DNA of 64,000 nucleotides from Pardosa pseudoannulata (GCA_032207245.1 CM063500.1:64007930-64071929), one strand, 5' to 3'; counted from the first letter of the stretch, positions 35,573 through 49,570 are shown. The notes: generated by a model from the letters alone, not told the origin. Translations and numbers: made by a program.

Positions 35573-35916
35573 TAAGGGCACATTATTTTTCTACTGTTTT
35601 AACTTATTAATTACTCTACACTTTTTCAGCACCACAGCTGTCCAACTTTTTGATAAAAAAGCTTATTTATTTCAGTAAACCTAAAGGTCTCAGATGATTT
35701 ATAATAATAAATAATCGTATAAAAGTGATATAAAATATTTTCTTTACAAGCACTTGTTAAGATAACTGTATTTCAATATTAAACGAGAAAAGCATATCCA
35801 AGAACATTTTACTGAAGAAATGGAATTTTTATATAAATTGTAGATATGAGAAGGGGTATTTTCAAAATTTATTTAATTTAATGCTTTGTTTTTAATTGTT
35901 TTTTTTACTTCTTTAA
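35573..35916. other. GALNT10-like 3' UTR
   Basis: AT-rich sequence after the stop codon. AATAAA at 35706-35711 is one candidate signal. Confidence 0.5.
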
Positions 35917-36399
35917 CCCTCTGATTGCTCAATTTGTAAACCATTATCTCTTTAAAAATTGCATATTTTTTTTGTTGCATAGTTTAACTATATATATAAA
36001 TTGGAGAATTGAAATACGAATTATTTTTCTACAAAAGATTTTTTATATTTACTTTTATCATGAGAAACTAAGCTTTCAGAAAAACTAATTTCAGATGTTA
36101 TCACATAAAAAATTAACTTTTTAATAAATTTCAATTGAAACACAGTTAATTTTTATTTATAACATACTATCTATAATTATATTATCTAATATAACTATAG
36201 TTCTAGTCATATAATTCTATTTATTACCTAATTAAATGTCTAATACTGAATAAAATTTATTCTACTAGTTAAACGGTGAAAAGTTGGAATGTGCTTCTTA
36301 ATAAAGGGAGAAAAATACATGCCTGCGAAAACTGCGGGATGAGCAAATTTTGCTACATTTGAATTACTTGTGAAAATCGCGGAATGAGCAGTCAGAGGG
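35917..36399. mobile_element. piggyBac-like MITE with CCCT ends and TTAA TSD
   Basis: The left end CCCTCTGATTGCTCA and the reverse-complemented right end CCCTCTGACTGCTCA match at 14 of 15. TTAA flanks both sides (35913-35916, 36400-36403). 483 bp, no frame. CCCT-starting TIRs and TTAA targets are the piggyBac hallmark. It lies just 3' of the GALNT stop, probably in its UTR or immediately beyond. A subterminal pair (tgaaaatcgcggaatgagca and gaaaactgcgggatgagcaa) adds an internal direct repeat. Confidence 0.85.
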
Positions 36400-38088
36400 T
36401 TAACCAGATTTTGTTATAGTCATTGTACATGTTATTTTTATCAGGTTGTGTTCATACATTTATTATGAATACTGAACAAGCTAGCTTGATATGTATACAT
36501 TCCATTTTCCTCCTTGAGATTTTTCTTCTGTTTGCAGTACATAATTTTTTTTTTTTTTTTTTAACTTTAGTGCCAATTTTCTTTGATCTTAAAAATTACT
36601 TGTTTGTCTTTAAGTTGTTTTCACTTAAACAATAATACCAAATTGTACATAAATCACTGCTCAAGTATTGATATATTTTGTATGAGGGGTATTTTCAGAT
36701 GTGCAATACTTTAATTTTTTTATTTATTTTTTTAAATATTTTTTGATATATATTTACTTCATTTCTGTATTGCCTAGGATAGAAAAGATTTAATCAGTTA
36801 AATTTATCCTGTTAGTCAAATTTAAATTATTCCTGCAACTGCTTAAAAGTATTTTACAACATGGCCTCACTGTTGTAAAAATATTTTTTAAAAAAATTTT
36901 AATTTTTCATTTTTGTACTTTAATTTCCTAAATAAAATCTGTCATCTTGATTGAATTTAGTAATGGCAATTTTCGAACAAAATTTTTATTTATGAATTCA
37001 TTCTATTATTTTTAATCAATAGCATCATATTATTGGTGCAATTGATTATTTTAAAGACTAATTTTTGTGTTTGCATGTTTGAATTAAAAATTATGCAAAA
37101 CTCACTAGTCAAATTTATTGTTTTAATTCTGTGATTTAAATGAAAGCTCATTATCTTTTTCATTTTAGATATATATTTCAGGGCTATAAAGTAAAATTTT
37201 CTCACTAATCTTACAAAACACTGAATCCACATTATATTTAATCAAATAAAAAATTGTTTAGTTATGAGATTGAATCATTAGACTACATGTTAGCAAAGTG
37301 CATAATAAGTGCATTACAAGGTATTATTTTGATTGTCATATTTTAAAACCATCTTGTTTAAGTACCCATAGTTATTCTAGTGAGTCTTAAAAAAGTGTTA
37401 CTCTAAAATAAATTGTTATAGTAGTAGGTAAGTTTAGAAAACTCATGCAATTCACTCTTCATAAAAATTCAATTAAATCTTAGACAGTTTTTAAAATTTG
37501 TATAATTGGTTTATGTACTCCATCCATCTATGGGATTTGGTTGTATATGTACATATGCATAAGACTTAATTGCAATAAAATAAGACTATTAGAGTTTATA
37601 AGTTTCAGTACTCCAAATCATGCATTAGTAAGGTTGTCGGGTGTTTTTCCAAAAAATAGCAGACAAGCCAAATATTGAGGCTGATTCATATTTAGTATCC
37701 CAAAACATATGTATCTCAACTAATAAATTTAAATTTAGTATGAAAATAATAAGCATTGGTAATTAACGAAAAACAGTAAATCTCAACCTTAGTACATAAT
37801 CTGGACATAATTTTATTGAATGTCTTGTGGAATATTTGAGTATGATTAATAATTTTTTCAGCAAATCAATCTTTGTCGCATTCTCACTTCTAAGGAAAAA
37901 AAAAGAAAAAATGTGATGTGTAAAAATTAACTGTACTTAAACATACCACTTCATTATAAATCTTTTGAGTTAAAAAAAAAGTTAATTTTTTTTTTCCTAA
38001 AAAAAAAAAAATAAGGAAAATCTTTTATTTATTTTTCAACTTTTTTTAGGAAAGAAATAGTTAACATTTAAATAATAATAATAATAAT
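36400..38088. other. Intergenic, nothing recognised
   Basis: AT-rich with homopolymers. AATAAA hexamers, for example near 36930, could end a longer GALNT transcript. Confidence 0.5.
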
Positions 38089-38260
38089 GCCGAACGATGG
38101 CTGAATGGTTAGGGCACTGACCTTTGGAACCTGAGTTCGTGGGTTTGAGTCCCACTATGGCATGTATGTTCATAGCCGTTCAGAATCTGCTTTAAGCAGT
38201 AGGTCACAGTCTCATTAGCCCTTGTGTTGCAAAGTAGACTGCAGTGCTCCAGACCCCCCC
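38089..38260 (+). mobile_element. tRNA-derived SINE family 1 copy
   Basis: Full head: gccgaacgatggctgaatgg with an A-box-like TGGCTGAATGGTTAGGGC, then a B-box-like GGGTTTGAGTCCCAC. The family body follows (atgtatgttcatagccgtt). It ends at a C-run and an A-rich tail. Preceded by (ATA)n, so no TSD can be called. Confidence 0.8.
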
Positions 38261-39836
38261 CCCCCTTAAAAAAAAAATAAAATAAAGAACTTGATGTGAA
38301 ATTATCAGACTGAACATTCAAATAGTGGCACCTGGCAACCCTATGCATTACCCAGAGTTTTTTTTAACCCTAAATTATTAAATACTTGACATTGAGCAAT
38401 ATAATGTTCTTAGATTATTTCTCATAGTTTACTCTTAAGTGAGTTTTGCATATAAATTGGTGATATTTTTTAATCCACTGGTTTGGATTATTATATTATA
38501 TATTCATACATTCTAGAAATATTTTTGTCTTATAAGCTTTCTTGTTAAATATGTTGATGTCTTGGTGTTATTAGGTATTTGGTGCTATATGGGAGTTTTG
38601 TAAATATTTGGTCACACATTTCTGGAAGTGGAGAGATCTATAATGAAAATATTTATTATTTTCTTCTAGGAAGTTTTATGCACTTTATGGATATTTATCA
38701 GTATTATTAAGGAAAATGTGTTCAAAGAGTTGTAAAAATTTCTACTTTAAATTAGAACAATTCTGAACTTATGGAGACTTTTTCATTACATTAGAAAAAT
38801 TAATATGTATATATGGTCATTGCTTTACAAATTACATATTGCTTTCTTCTATGTTTTGTGATATAAGGTGTTATAATTTTAAAAATATGCTTAAATGCTT
38901 GTTCATATAGAATTCAATTTGATTTATAATCAAGTAGGTGACTGTTAAATTAATTTTTAATTCATAGCTTTCTATGGCTTATTTTAGTTTTTATGGCACA
39001 TAGCTTTGTTAATAAATTGTTTTGTTTTCATGTTATAAATTATTCAACTGCATCTATTTATTTTGGATAAATGTAAATATTGTTATAATATTTGTATCTA
39101 ATAAACAACAAGGAGTGAAAGCATTTTAAACTTTTAAATGTTCTACTTCTATTCTTCTAGATTAACATGAAAACTTCACTAAGTTTTAAAGCTTGTTTTA
39201 TAAATCAGTAGTGAAACATGCAGCATTATCCCAGAAAAGTTTAAAATTTTGACGTTAATACGAGTATTTATTGTTAAAATATTGCAGTGTTCTCTTATGT
39301 TTAAGGAACTAAATTCTTAACATCATTAGTTCTGTTAAACAGGATAATGTCTAGGGTCTTGTGTCATGTAATTTTTTATCAAACCCCATATTATTTGTGC
39401 TCTATCTGTATCATTTATTACACATTTTTAATCTTGTTGGTCACTATCAATACAAAAACTATTAGAATATGTCAAAAATATTAAATTTTACAAAGTTCCT
39501 TATACTTCACAAAGAATACATTTCTCTAGAGGGAGTTCATATCATAATAATCTCTTTCCTGAGTTTAACTTCTGCCGATTTGGCTAAAAAAATATTGTCA
39601 GACTATTGATAAAATTTCATTTATGATATCAGTGATAAATTGTTTTAATCAATTAGTTTCAATCTCTGCATTGCATTTTTACCTGGTTAATAAATATTCT
39701 GCTGCTTAGTTGACATTCAGTTAGTATTAAGCATTTAGCATCTCAAGAATTTATAAAGGTAAGATAATAATATAATGTTAAATTTTCTTTCTTTTTACGA
39801 AATTAACTTAAATTTGTTACTCTTAATCATTTTTAA
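38261..39836. other. Intergenic, nothing recognised
   Basis: AT-rich; no frames or bounded repeats. Confidence 0.5.
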
Positions 39837-40473
39837 CACATTGTGTGTGGGTACACTTCACAGCGGAATTGTACCAGGAGTGGGCGTTTTGCGCATAAAT
39901 TTAGTTATTCAGTTAAATATCAATAGATCAAAAATTATTTAATTTTTTAACCATCTTTTTGTATTTTAAATTGAAATACATAAACAAATATACAAATAGA
40001 AATATATAAATAACAACCATAAGATTTTTGTAAACAAAAATTATATTTTTTAGTGGAAAAATTTATAGTAGTATCGTAAATATGAAAAATCAAATAAAAA
40101 TAGTAGTATATGGTTTTAATTTTTTCAAATTATGTTAAACATAAACAGTTTTACATTATAAAAAATGAAAAGAGCAGTCATAAAACTAATAATGTAAAAA
40201 CTAGTTTTTATTTGTCTAAATTTTTCTATAATCTATGTATAGTACACAAGAACATTCTCCTGTATATACCATTATTTTTTTATCCACAAAAAAAATGTTG
40301 TTACACTAACCTGTACTAGTACGTGACCCATGCTCAAGTATCAGTCATTAGAAAACATACTAGTATGTGACCTGTGCTCAAGTATCAATCGTCAGAAAAC
40401 ATACTAGTACGTGACCCACGCTCAAGTATCAATCGTCAGAAAATGTACTAGTACATGTCCCGCATGCAATGTG
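39837..40473. mobile_element. TTAA-flanked MITE with subterminal 44-bp tandem repeats
   Basis: Inverted ends: left CACATTGTGTGTGGG, right (reverse-complemented) CACATTGCATGCGGG. Flanked by TTAA at 39833-39836 and 40474-40477. 637 bp without a coding frame. The right side holds three and a half copies of a 44-bp unit (separate entry). TTAA and CACATTG-type ends fit a piggyBac-derived MITE; a Kolobok-type element is the alternative. Confidence 0.75.
40312..40470. repeat. 44-bp tandem repeat, about 3.5 copies
   Basis: ACTAGTAYGTGACC begins at 40315, 40359, 40403 and 40447 (exact 44-bp steps), each followed by ctcaagtatca in complete units. It is inside the right half of the TTAA-flanked MITE. 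Confidence 0.95.
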
Positions 40474-40477
40474 TTAA

Positions 40478-41075
40478 TAAACTTATATTGTGATAACAAA
40501 TATCTTCTACATAAAAAAAGTATTTGCAATTAAAATTTCACAAAAAGAAATGTATTTGCTAATAATTATTTAAAGTTTTGACATAAAATATTTAGTATAA
40601 AATAGTTAAAATCAGATAAAAGTTAATGTCTTCTTATATTTATACATAAAACATTAGACACATGCAGTAAAAAATCTTGTAAAATTATTGGCTTTACAAA
40701 AATGACAGATTTTTTGGTTATAATTACAGTTTATAATTTTTATTTAGCCATTTAAATGATTTAAATTTGTCTCCGTTATCCTTTTTGAATATTTAAGTTA
40801 ATTCAAACTTATATTAAGGCAACAAACATTTTTTGTATAAAAAAGTTTGTGATAGTAAAATTTTACAAAAAGTATAAATATATTTGCTAATAATTCTATA
40901 AAAGTTTTCACTTAAACTATATTTAGGATAAAATAAATAAAATCAGAAAAACATGTCTTAGCTTACTTCCTATATTTATACATACTGCCTTAAACAGAAA
41001 GACAAGGGAAAATATCACAGAATTATTGGCTTTACAAAAATAGTTTTTTGGTTATCAGTACAGTTTATAGTGTTT
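40478..41075. repeat. Diverged tandem duplication, about 326-bp period
   Basis: aaacttatatt...atttgctaataatt...attggctttacaaaaatg...ttttttggtta...cagtttata appears twice in the same order, starting about 40479 and 40805. Confidence 0.7.
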
Positions 41076-42922
41076 TTCTTTTATGTTGATGATGTATTAA
41101 ACAGTGATTGGAAACTTAACAAAATAGACTAGTACTAGCAATTATAGGTAGAATAACTCTGTTTAACATTTATATGTATGAGACAATCTCAAAGCATGGT
41201 AAATAGCAGATTAATATATTTGAAAATGATAAGTAAAATATTGTTCTCTAAAAGGGTGTCTACTTGTCAGAAAAATTAGCCACATGCAATGATTTTTATT
41301 ATTATTATTTTATTTTTATCCTCCTTCTAACGTTTCTGTAAATCAATATTTTTAAAGGCTGAAAAACAAGTTAAAGTGTATTTAATAATTATAGTAAAAA
41401 ATAATTAAAAGAAAGTGGAAATTAAGCATTGATCTAACTCGATGTTATATTATCAGTAGTATTTTTTTACAAGGAAAGGTACATCATAAGTATATCTTTT
41501 GTTTTTATAATTTATTTAAATTTAACTTTGAATAGTTTACATTTTTTTAAATCTTAAAAGTTAAAATAAATATAATTCTTTGCAACTGTAACATATATAC
41601 TTCTAAAATGGACACCTCAGATACCTCTCTTTTCTAATCCCCTCTCCCAATATACATACTGTCTATGAATTAACCTCTAAAAGAGGTGTACTCTGAATAG
41701 TGGACAGTGAGTTTAGCTGAAAAATTCAAATGGGTTTTTATATACACCCACACACACACATATATGTATATGTACAATGTTTTTAGCAATTATATTTTTA
41801 AAGTATATTGTATGTATTCTGTTACCACAATAAAAATCTAATGCATAACAAATCTTTTCACAAAGGTCAAAAGTAATATGTAAAATTCATAGAAATATGC
41901 ATTTTGTGTCATACTTTGTCTGCCTAGCACTCTAAGCAGTGTCAGCTTGCTAGTAAGAAATGTGGAAAATATATATTTCTCAAAATCATATTGTAAAAAT
42001 TTAGCTTTAATAAAAAAAAAATCTAAGGTAGGGAAATTATTTCCTGATAATGATAGAAAGATTTACAACTCGATAAAATAATATATGATGGGAAGGGAAA
42101 TAAGTGCTTGCAACAGATTTTTTTTTTTTATCCAACAATTATCTTATAGAAAATAACATCATGAAATGCATATAAAATTTCATTATTTTTTTAAAATAAA
42201 ATTTAAATTTTGAAATAAATTTCACTGACTTATGTATATATATTACATATATATAACAGAAGATTGGGAACAAATTTGTTGTTCCTAAGATGTCGTCTCT
42301 TCAAAAGTTTCACTGTATATATTTATGTAATTTTTTCCTAAGAATTTTTAAAAATATGTCAGAAAATTCATTGAAAAGTCCTGTGAAAACGCTCTGTATA
42401 AAAAAGTTTTCCCACTAAATGTTTGACCACTTGAAATTCCAGCCTTTTCTATACACCAATATTCATTTCTTCACAAGAAAAATAATCTTGTAGTAGAAAG
42501 TCACATGTAGAAGAAAAATAATCTTGAAGTGAAATATACATTTATAATTTTTTCCCAGAACTTGTTGAATTTTAATGAAGAGGCAGACATTTATCAAAGC
42601 CAGTTTTGGGTAGAAATTAGCACAAGGATATTTTCACACAAAAGCATTTCTCCTTATTTCCATAAGATTACTTTGTTTTGAGAGTGAAAAATTTTTACTA
42701 TATAGTTTAAAGAAATGTTGAAATGTATGGAAATATAAAATATTTATAGAATGAGAATTTAATACTTTTTCAAAATAAAATACATTTTTCTAGATAACTT
42801 GTATGATGCTAAGACATATCACTGCATTTATGTGTGTATAGATATGGGTATGTGTTAACTTTTATATTTGCTACTGTAAATGTATAAATATGTCCTACTG
42901 ACATATGCTTACAGATTCAAAC
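41076..42922. other. Intergenic, nothing recognised
   Basis: AT-rich; short (CA)n near 41750; no frames. Confidence 0.5.
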
Positions 42923-43266
<344 letters not shown>

Positions 43267-43272
<6 letters not shown>

Positions 43273-44373
43273 GTAACTTCACATGAATTCATTTATATAT
43301 ATGTGTGCATGTATAAACTTGTACATTTTCAAAAGTTATAATGATTGAATTTAGTCCTGTATAAATCTTAAGATTTTTAACATTTCTTGGGAATGCTGAT
43401 TTTTTTCCACTACTATAATTAAATATAGGTGTTGATTCAGATAAATATTTTGCAGTTGTAAAGTTTTTGAAAAAATGTATTGTTTTTTATGATTTTAATC
43501 CTTGTAAATTGAAAGAAATATCAAATTTTAAATACTTGTATGTAAAGAGTGCAGTAATTGTATAAAATCATCCATCCGAGCCAACTTTATACAATTGTGA
43601 TCTTTTTTTTTTTTTTTACTAGCCAGGTTTTTCTGTACAGCTATGAACAAAATATTAAATATTTGAAACTTACTGAAAAGCTTCTAATAATATTTGAAAT
43701 GAAAAGGAGAATTTGAATCACGGTATTACTTTTGCTTTAAATTTTAGGAAGAACATGTGTACAGTTGTTACTCAGTAGTTTTGTTTGGAATTGTTCACAA
43801 TGATTTTGTATCTCCTTCCTCAATAAACATATAGCTCATTTCATTAAGTTTTATAAGAAATTAACTAAAAAATATTTCTAATGATAAAATAGTTTGCGAT
43901 CTTTCACTGTGAAGGAATTTCAAATTCAGTCTAACATTTTATAATACTTTCATGAGATCCTATTTACACCATTTTAAAAAACTTACAAAAAGTAATTCTG
44001 TATTTAAAAACTAAAACTCATTATATATATGTCAGGTCTAAAAAAGGAGTAGTTGGAAATTATGCGAGTTATAAATGATTTTAAAAATGAACTCTTTTAT
44101 AATAATAAAATAAATGAAAAAGACCCACACTTGTGTAACCTTTTGGAGTAATGCGGTCAGGCATAGAGATATTTCACAGGAAGTTGATGATTAATCAAGC
44201 GAGAAGTTCAGTTAGCATGTGGACATGGAGCTGTCAACACCTTTCCTCATTTAGTTTTGCCACGGATAAATGAAAATGGTGCAAGCTATGCTTGAAACAG
44301 AAACCCCAAAGTAAATGAAGTGTTTTTACTAAGGACTAATTATTCCATTTGCATTAACACTGAACCGTTTCTC
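43267..44373. other. Intergenic, nothing recognised
   Basis: AT-rich; no supported feature. Confidence 0.5.

Positions 44374-44445
<72 letters not shown>
44374..44445. repeat. (TA)n(CA)n microsatellite
   Basis: Compound dinucleotide array directly before a dispersed repeat copy. Confidence 0.9.
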
Positions 44446-44452
<7 letters not shown>

Positions 44453-45330
44453 TTCCAAATATAAGCCAAGAGTGGAATTTTTCTTCAAAACTTTACCCAA
44501 AATTCAAAACTTGTATATAAGTTGAAATGAGAAAAACAATTTCTGAGAGGTTCAAATATGTCACCAAACAGGTAAAAGAGGAGAAATATTTTCCAGTCAA
44601 ATTGCTTTAGGTTAAAATTCTAGACCAACACTTCTCAAACTTTTTTCACCATGGCATCCAGCTTAAGTACTGTAGAGGTAGAGGATCGGTTACATCTTGA
44701 GGGAAAAATAACTTAGGTTTTATTTTTAAGTAATTTCATGCTATCTTTATTAATTTCACAATTTTATAACTGACTTGTCTATATTACTACTGTGGCCCTT
44801 GGTTTGAGAATCATAGTGCTGGACATAGTGCCAATACTTATATTTCAGTGACAATAGTTTCAACTTTGGTAACCCTATCTGATGGTAGCACTTTTTCATA
44901 CATTTAATATAATATAAACTAAACAATTTTTAAAAAGTGCTATTTTTTTGCGACTTATCGATTGTTTCCGGTTTATGTAGAATTGCATTTATTAAAAGAT
45001 TAGCTGATCCTCTACAGATATGGGACTACTATTTTGGCATGATTGTAATAAAAGTAAAAACCATTGTAAATTTATTTTTAATTTTTTTCTCATTTTAAAA
45101 TTTCTGCCTCATTCTTTCTTTCTTTTCCCTCTATATATTTTTTTCGTAATCTTGAGTTGAACAATGTTGATAATTTTTGTCGATTTAGTAAATTTTTGTT
45201 CCTAACGGTAAAAAATGTGGGAAAGAAACACATATACTACATCTGTTCCATGGATCCATATCCTTTCCCCTACTTTCAGTGTATAAGAAGCCGTAGAAAT
45301 TTATGGTATATATACCGAGGTGTTTGTGTG
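44446..45330 (+). mobile_element. Dispersed pogo-like MITE candidate, copy 1
   Basis: Shares ordered blocks with 48571-49570: 'tttccaaatataag', 'gatgagaaaaacaattt', 'caaattgcttta', 'tggcatccag' and 'atgtagaattgcatttatta'. The ends resemble each other in inverted form (ctgtatatttcc...ataagcc versus ggctt..tatac...accgagg). The terminal ATATAAG-type motif recalls pogo/Tigger MITEs. Orientation is the same in both copies. Confidence 0.55.
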
Positions 45331-48300
45331 CCAGATTCTCTCTGGAATTCTGGATTTATTGGCTATGTTGAATTCAAACTTCCATTTTTAAAAATATTTC
45401 TGAAATTTAAAAATCAGCTTTTTTAAAATTTTTCTTAGTTTATATATATTTCTGAATATCTTGTATTTGGTCAAAGTAAACAGACTTTTAGTGTTGTCTC
45501 CTTTCACATGACTATCCAACAATTTAGGGGAGAAGCAGCAAACATTGTAATTTCATTCTATCTATATCATGTATCTTGAATTAAAGTAATTCATTCTTCA
45601 ATCACTATTTAAAATTTAATTTTACAGTCTGACAAATGATTTTTAATCATAATCCTCCCAAAAAATTATGCTTTTTTTATCAATTCTTGCAAACACCCTT
45701 GTACATATATATACATACATATATTTTTCAGCATATAAAGGAGGCAGGCATAAATTCAACTAAAATCATTCCAAATAATTTATGGAACTATTTTAGTTAA
45801 TGATTTTAAAAAATGCATTCTAGTTAGTTTTATGAACATGTTGGATAGATTTTAGCATACAAAGGATGACACAGTGTCTCTTTAAATCAAAATGGGAAAT
45901 ATTTGGTCCAAAAATATAATTTTTTTAGGGTGTAATATTTGGCATTTAAAATATTTTGCTTTTCAGTTATAATGAAATGTATTGTAACTATTAATGCTTT
46001 AACACTCCTAATATTTAAAATATATATATATATTGTTAATTGAATTGTAATATTAGAAGATTGAAAAAACATTAAAAGGATTGTAATTGAATGCATGAGA
46101 ATATGTAATATTAAAAATTTAAAAAAATTTAACTTATTAAATCAATTTTAATTTACTTTTTGATATGAAAAATGCGTTAGTATTTTATTCGTCTATTTAA
46201 TGTAACATATAGTTGAAAGTTTTCTTGATATTTTGTGAATTTGAATTTAAAATTTATGCTTATGCTTTTCCTTTAAAATTTTATAGAAAGAGTATTAATT
46301 GTTAGCTTGATAACATTAATTTTAGATTCATATTGACAATCTATATGGTGTTTGTTAGATATCTTTAAGTGATATGAATAAGTAAATCAGATTTTTATTT
46401 ATTTTAGTTTCATGAATTTCTGTGTTCAGCAGCATAGTATTCTATCACAGTAACTGACATATCAAAGAAAATGCATTGTAAAATAATTTTCTAAGTGAAT
46501 CTGAAAGCCTGTTTAATGCTGTGGAATATACATTACTCCTATCAATTCACAAAAAGGATTCATATATCAATAGCAACTTTTCTTCAAATAAAATCTAATG
46601 TGCCTAATTTACCTTTATTTTTAATATATTTATGCTATATGTAGGAATATAGAATTAGATTTTATAAAATCAGCAGAGCTATACCTTAGTTCAATATGTC
46701 TCCAAAACATAAATTAATTTTTTCTCATGATTCAAAGGAAGTCTCAGTGCATTTATGGAATCATATATCTACAAAATAATATTAGAAAGCCTATGAAAAC
46801 CAGCTGAAGCCAGTCACAGTTTTCTTTATTTTTTTTTTAATTGTTTATCAGTGATGCATTATATTTGTATTTAAATGTCTGTGAAATTTATAATTGAATA
46901 CTTAAATGTGCATAAGTAATTTTTTAGATGTGCATATTACATAAATCTACAAATATAAAGCTATCCCAATTTGTATGATTTTTTTTCCACAAATTGAATT
47001 TTTAAAAAGTGTCATAGTATATGAGAATGATCCAAATGGGTATTTTCAGCAATCTGTATCTTATTAAACTTTAATGTAAATTTAATCTTAAATGTATTTA
47101 TAAACTTTATATAATGTTATAGGTATGGCAATTAATTTTTAACTGTTTCCTTTAAAATTTTTATATCTAAATGAAATGAAGTCAAATGAAGATAATTTTG
47201 AATCTTTTCTGATATATTGCATTACTTGTTAGGATATCATTTGTATGAAATATATCTGTATTTATTCCTGTGCTCTGTTTTACATCACAAGCAAAATAAG
47301 AAAAAAAAAACATTTTTAGCCAGCATAAAACTATATTTTCTTGTACTTTATTTTAATTGATATATATTTTAAATTTATTCCCTGAATTTGAGATAAATAA
47401 GATCAGCCATATACTTAATTTGACCAGTAGCAACGTCATTGAATTTCTATTTTATTCTTATTTGCATTGTTACATTTCTGCTACAGAGATGATTAAAATC
47501 TACACTTGTTAACTAACTATTTGCTATTGCAACTTGCAAACTGCTTAGCTAATATGTTTATAGTATTTTTATAACAAGTTTTTCTATTTAACTTGACAAA
47601 TATGATGTTTTGAAAATACTTACTCTAAATGCTTACTTACTTTTAATATATTCTGTCAAAATTATGTCCAATTGGATCGCTTATTTCTTTTTTAAAAAGT
47701 AATGTACACTTTGTATAATTCTAGTTATATATGAAAGATATTTGTTTATAGTAATAAATAAAATATATTATTATAAACAGTCTATAACTAATAACAGAAA
47801 ATAGTTCATAAAGATAACACCAAATTTTCTCACACAAATACTTTTTTCTGCTTTATGCAAAAACTTATTTCATGTATTAGTTATTATGTGAGAATAAAAT
47901 ACAGAATTCTTCTGGAGAAATATTTAAAGCAACTATAACTATTTCATTGTCATATCTTAATAAATAAATCAAAACTTCTGGACACCCTTCAAAAAAAGAA
48001 AGAAAAGAAATTCTCCATTTTAATTATTTTGTATGAAATCTAGTCAGTCTCCTCTTAAAATGTGTGTTTGCACATTTTTAAAAATTATTTCTAGCAGCTT
48101 GGAATGAATTTGTAATATGTCACTGAAATAGTTCCTTTTTAAAATAAATATTTTTGAAAAAGCTCTTTTTAAGGATTTGCTTTGCTAATATGTTATAAAG
48201 AACTAATAAAATGTAAAAATAAGCAAATTACAGCTCATCTTACTTTGCATGATTGTGCATTTGTGCTATTTTTTCTTCTTTATCTGTATTTGTTGTTATA

Positions 48301-48570
48301 ATACTTATATTGATATCTTTTGACAATGTGTCTAAAAGCTTAAACACTTGAATAAATTACTTTTTAAAATTTGTTTCTGGCACTGTACTCTTTTATACTA
48401 GCCTTTGGACACAAAAAGCTTAATTTAAGAATTTAATTTTTGCAATGAGGCATAAATTGAGTACCCAAAATGTTATATTTACTATTTTATCATACATGCA
48501 AGTATATCAAAGCAAAATTTGATTTGTATTGTTTAAAAAATGATAAAAGCAATTTTAATTTTAAAATATC
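45331..48570. other. Intergenic, nothing recognised
   Basis: About 3.2 kb, AT-rich, with only short TA runs (46020) and homopolymers. Confidence 0.5.
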
Positions 48571-49570
48571 ATATTTCCAAATATAAGAGAGTGATTTTTC
48601 ATCAAAAATTTACCCAAAAATATAACCCAAGATGAGAAAAACAATTTCCCGAATTTCAAATGTCACCAAGATTGGTTAGGGTGCTGGCCTTCGGAACCGG
48701 AGTTCGTGGGTTCGAATCCCACAGTGGCATGGATGTTCGTAGCCGTTCGGAATCGGCTTTAAGCTGTAGGTCCCGGTCTTATTAGCCCTCGTGTTGCAAA
48801 AAGCAGACCGTAGCACTCCAAACAAAACCAAATGTCACCAAGCACATAAAATTAGAGAAATATTTCCAATCAAATTGCTTTAGAGTAAAATGCTACACCA
48901 ACTTTTCTACTGTGGCATCCAGTTTAAATACTGCGGAGGGGAAATATTGTTCTGGGGCCATGTGAGAGTATAAGTCCTATCTCGTGTGGCTCTCATCAGT
49001 TTCATGTCAAGACAAATACATCTCAGCAAGAAAATTTAACTTACATTTTAGTTTTTAAATAATTTTATGCTATCTTTATTAATCGCACAATTTTATACTA
49101 ATTTAATAAGATTACTGCCACTTCACCCAATTCTTTTAATCATGTCATTAGACCATGTGTCTAATAATATTTTTACTCAGGTGCCAGGGCAAAATAATTT
49201 CAACTCTGATAACCTTATCTGAAAGTAGCACTTTTTCATCAATAAAAATATTATTTTTAGTGATTTGTTGATTGCCTCCAGCTTATGTAGAATTGCATTT
49301 ATTAAAAGACTAGCAGATCTGCTACAGATACAGTACTACTTATTTAGGCATGATTATAAAAGTAAAACCCATTATAAATTTATTTTTCAATTATTTTTGT
49401 TCAAATTTCATTTACTTTTTGTCATATTTTCAGTTAGAAATAAATTTCATTAATTTTTGCTGATTTAGCTAAAAATGTTGGCAAGAAATACATACACTAA
49501 ATCTGTTCCATAGATTCAATGTATAAGACGGATTCCCACCTTTTTCTATAAATTGCCTGAAAAATTCATG
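48571..49570 (+). mobile_element. Dispersed pogo-like MITE candidate, copy 2, split by a SINE
   Basis: Partner of 44446-45330. Its body is interrupted at 48657-48842 by a SINE with its TSD. Without the insert the two copies run parallel through 'aatttcaaatgtcaccaag' and 'caaattgcttta'. Confidence 0.6.
48671..48828 (+). mobile_element. tRNA-derived SINE family 1, young copy with 14-bp TSD
   Basis: Contains B-box-like GGGTTCGAATCCC and the most consensus-like body of the family copies here (gcatggatgttcgtagccgt). Perfect direct repeats CAAATGTCACCAAG at 48657-48670 and 48829-48842 flank it. The 5' part of the tRNA head is missing (5' truncation). Inserted into an older repeat copy. Confidence 0.92.

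Noticed and set aside
38109..38348. Minus-strand open frame of 79 codons
   Set aside because: It is a translation of the tRNA-derived SINE and its tail, not a gene; the same applies to the frame at 55227-55436.
45157..45426. 89-codon plus-strand frame
   Set aside because: It lies across the end of a dispersed repeat copy, is AT-rich with no recognised domain, and the parallel copy at about 49.4 kb does not keep the frame open.
48690..48730. Functional tRNA gene suggested by the GGTTCGAATCCC box
   Set aside because: No complete cloverleaf with acceptor stem can be made; the B box is part of a retroposed SINE with a TSD. The same holds for the other four copies.
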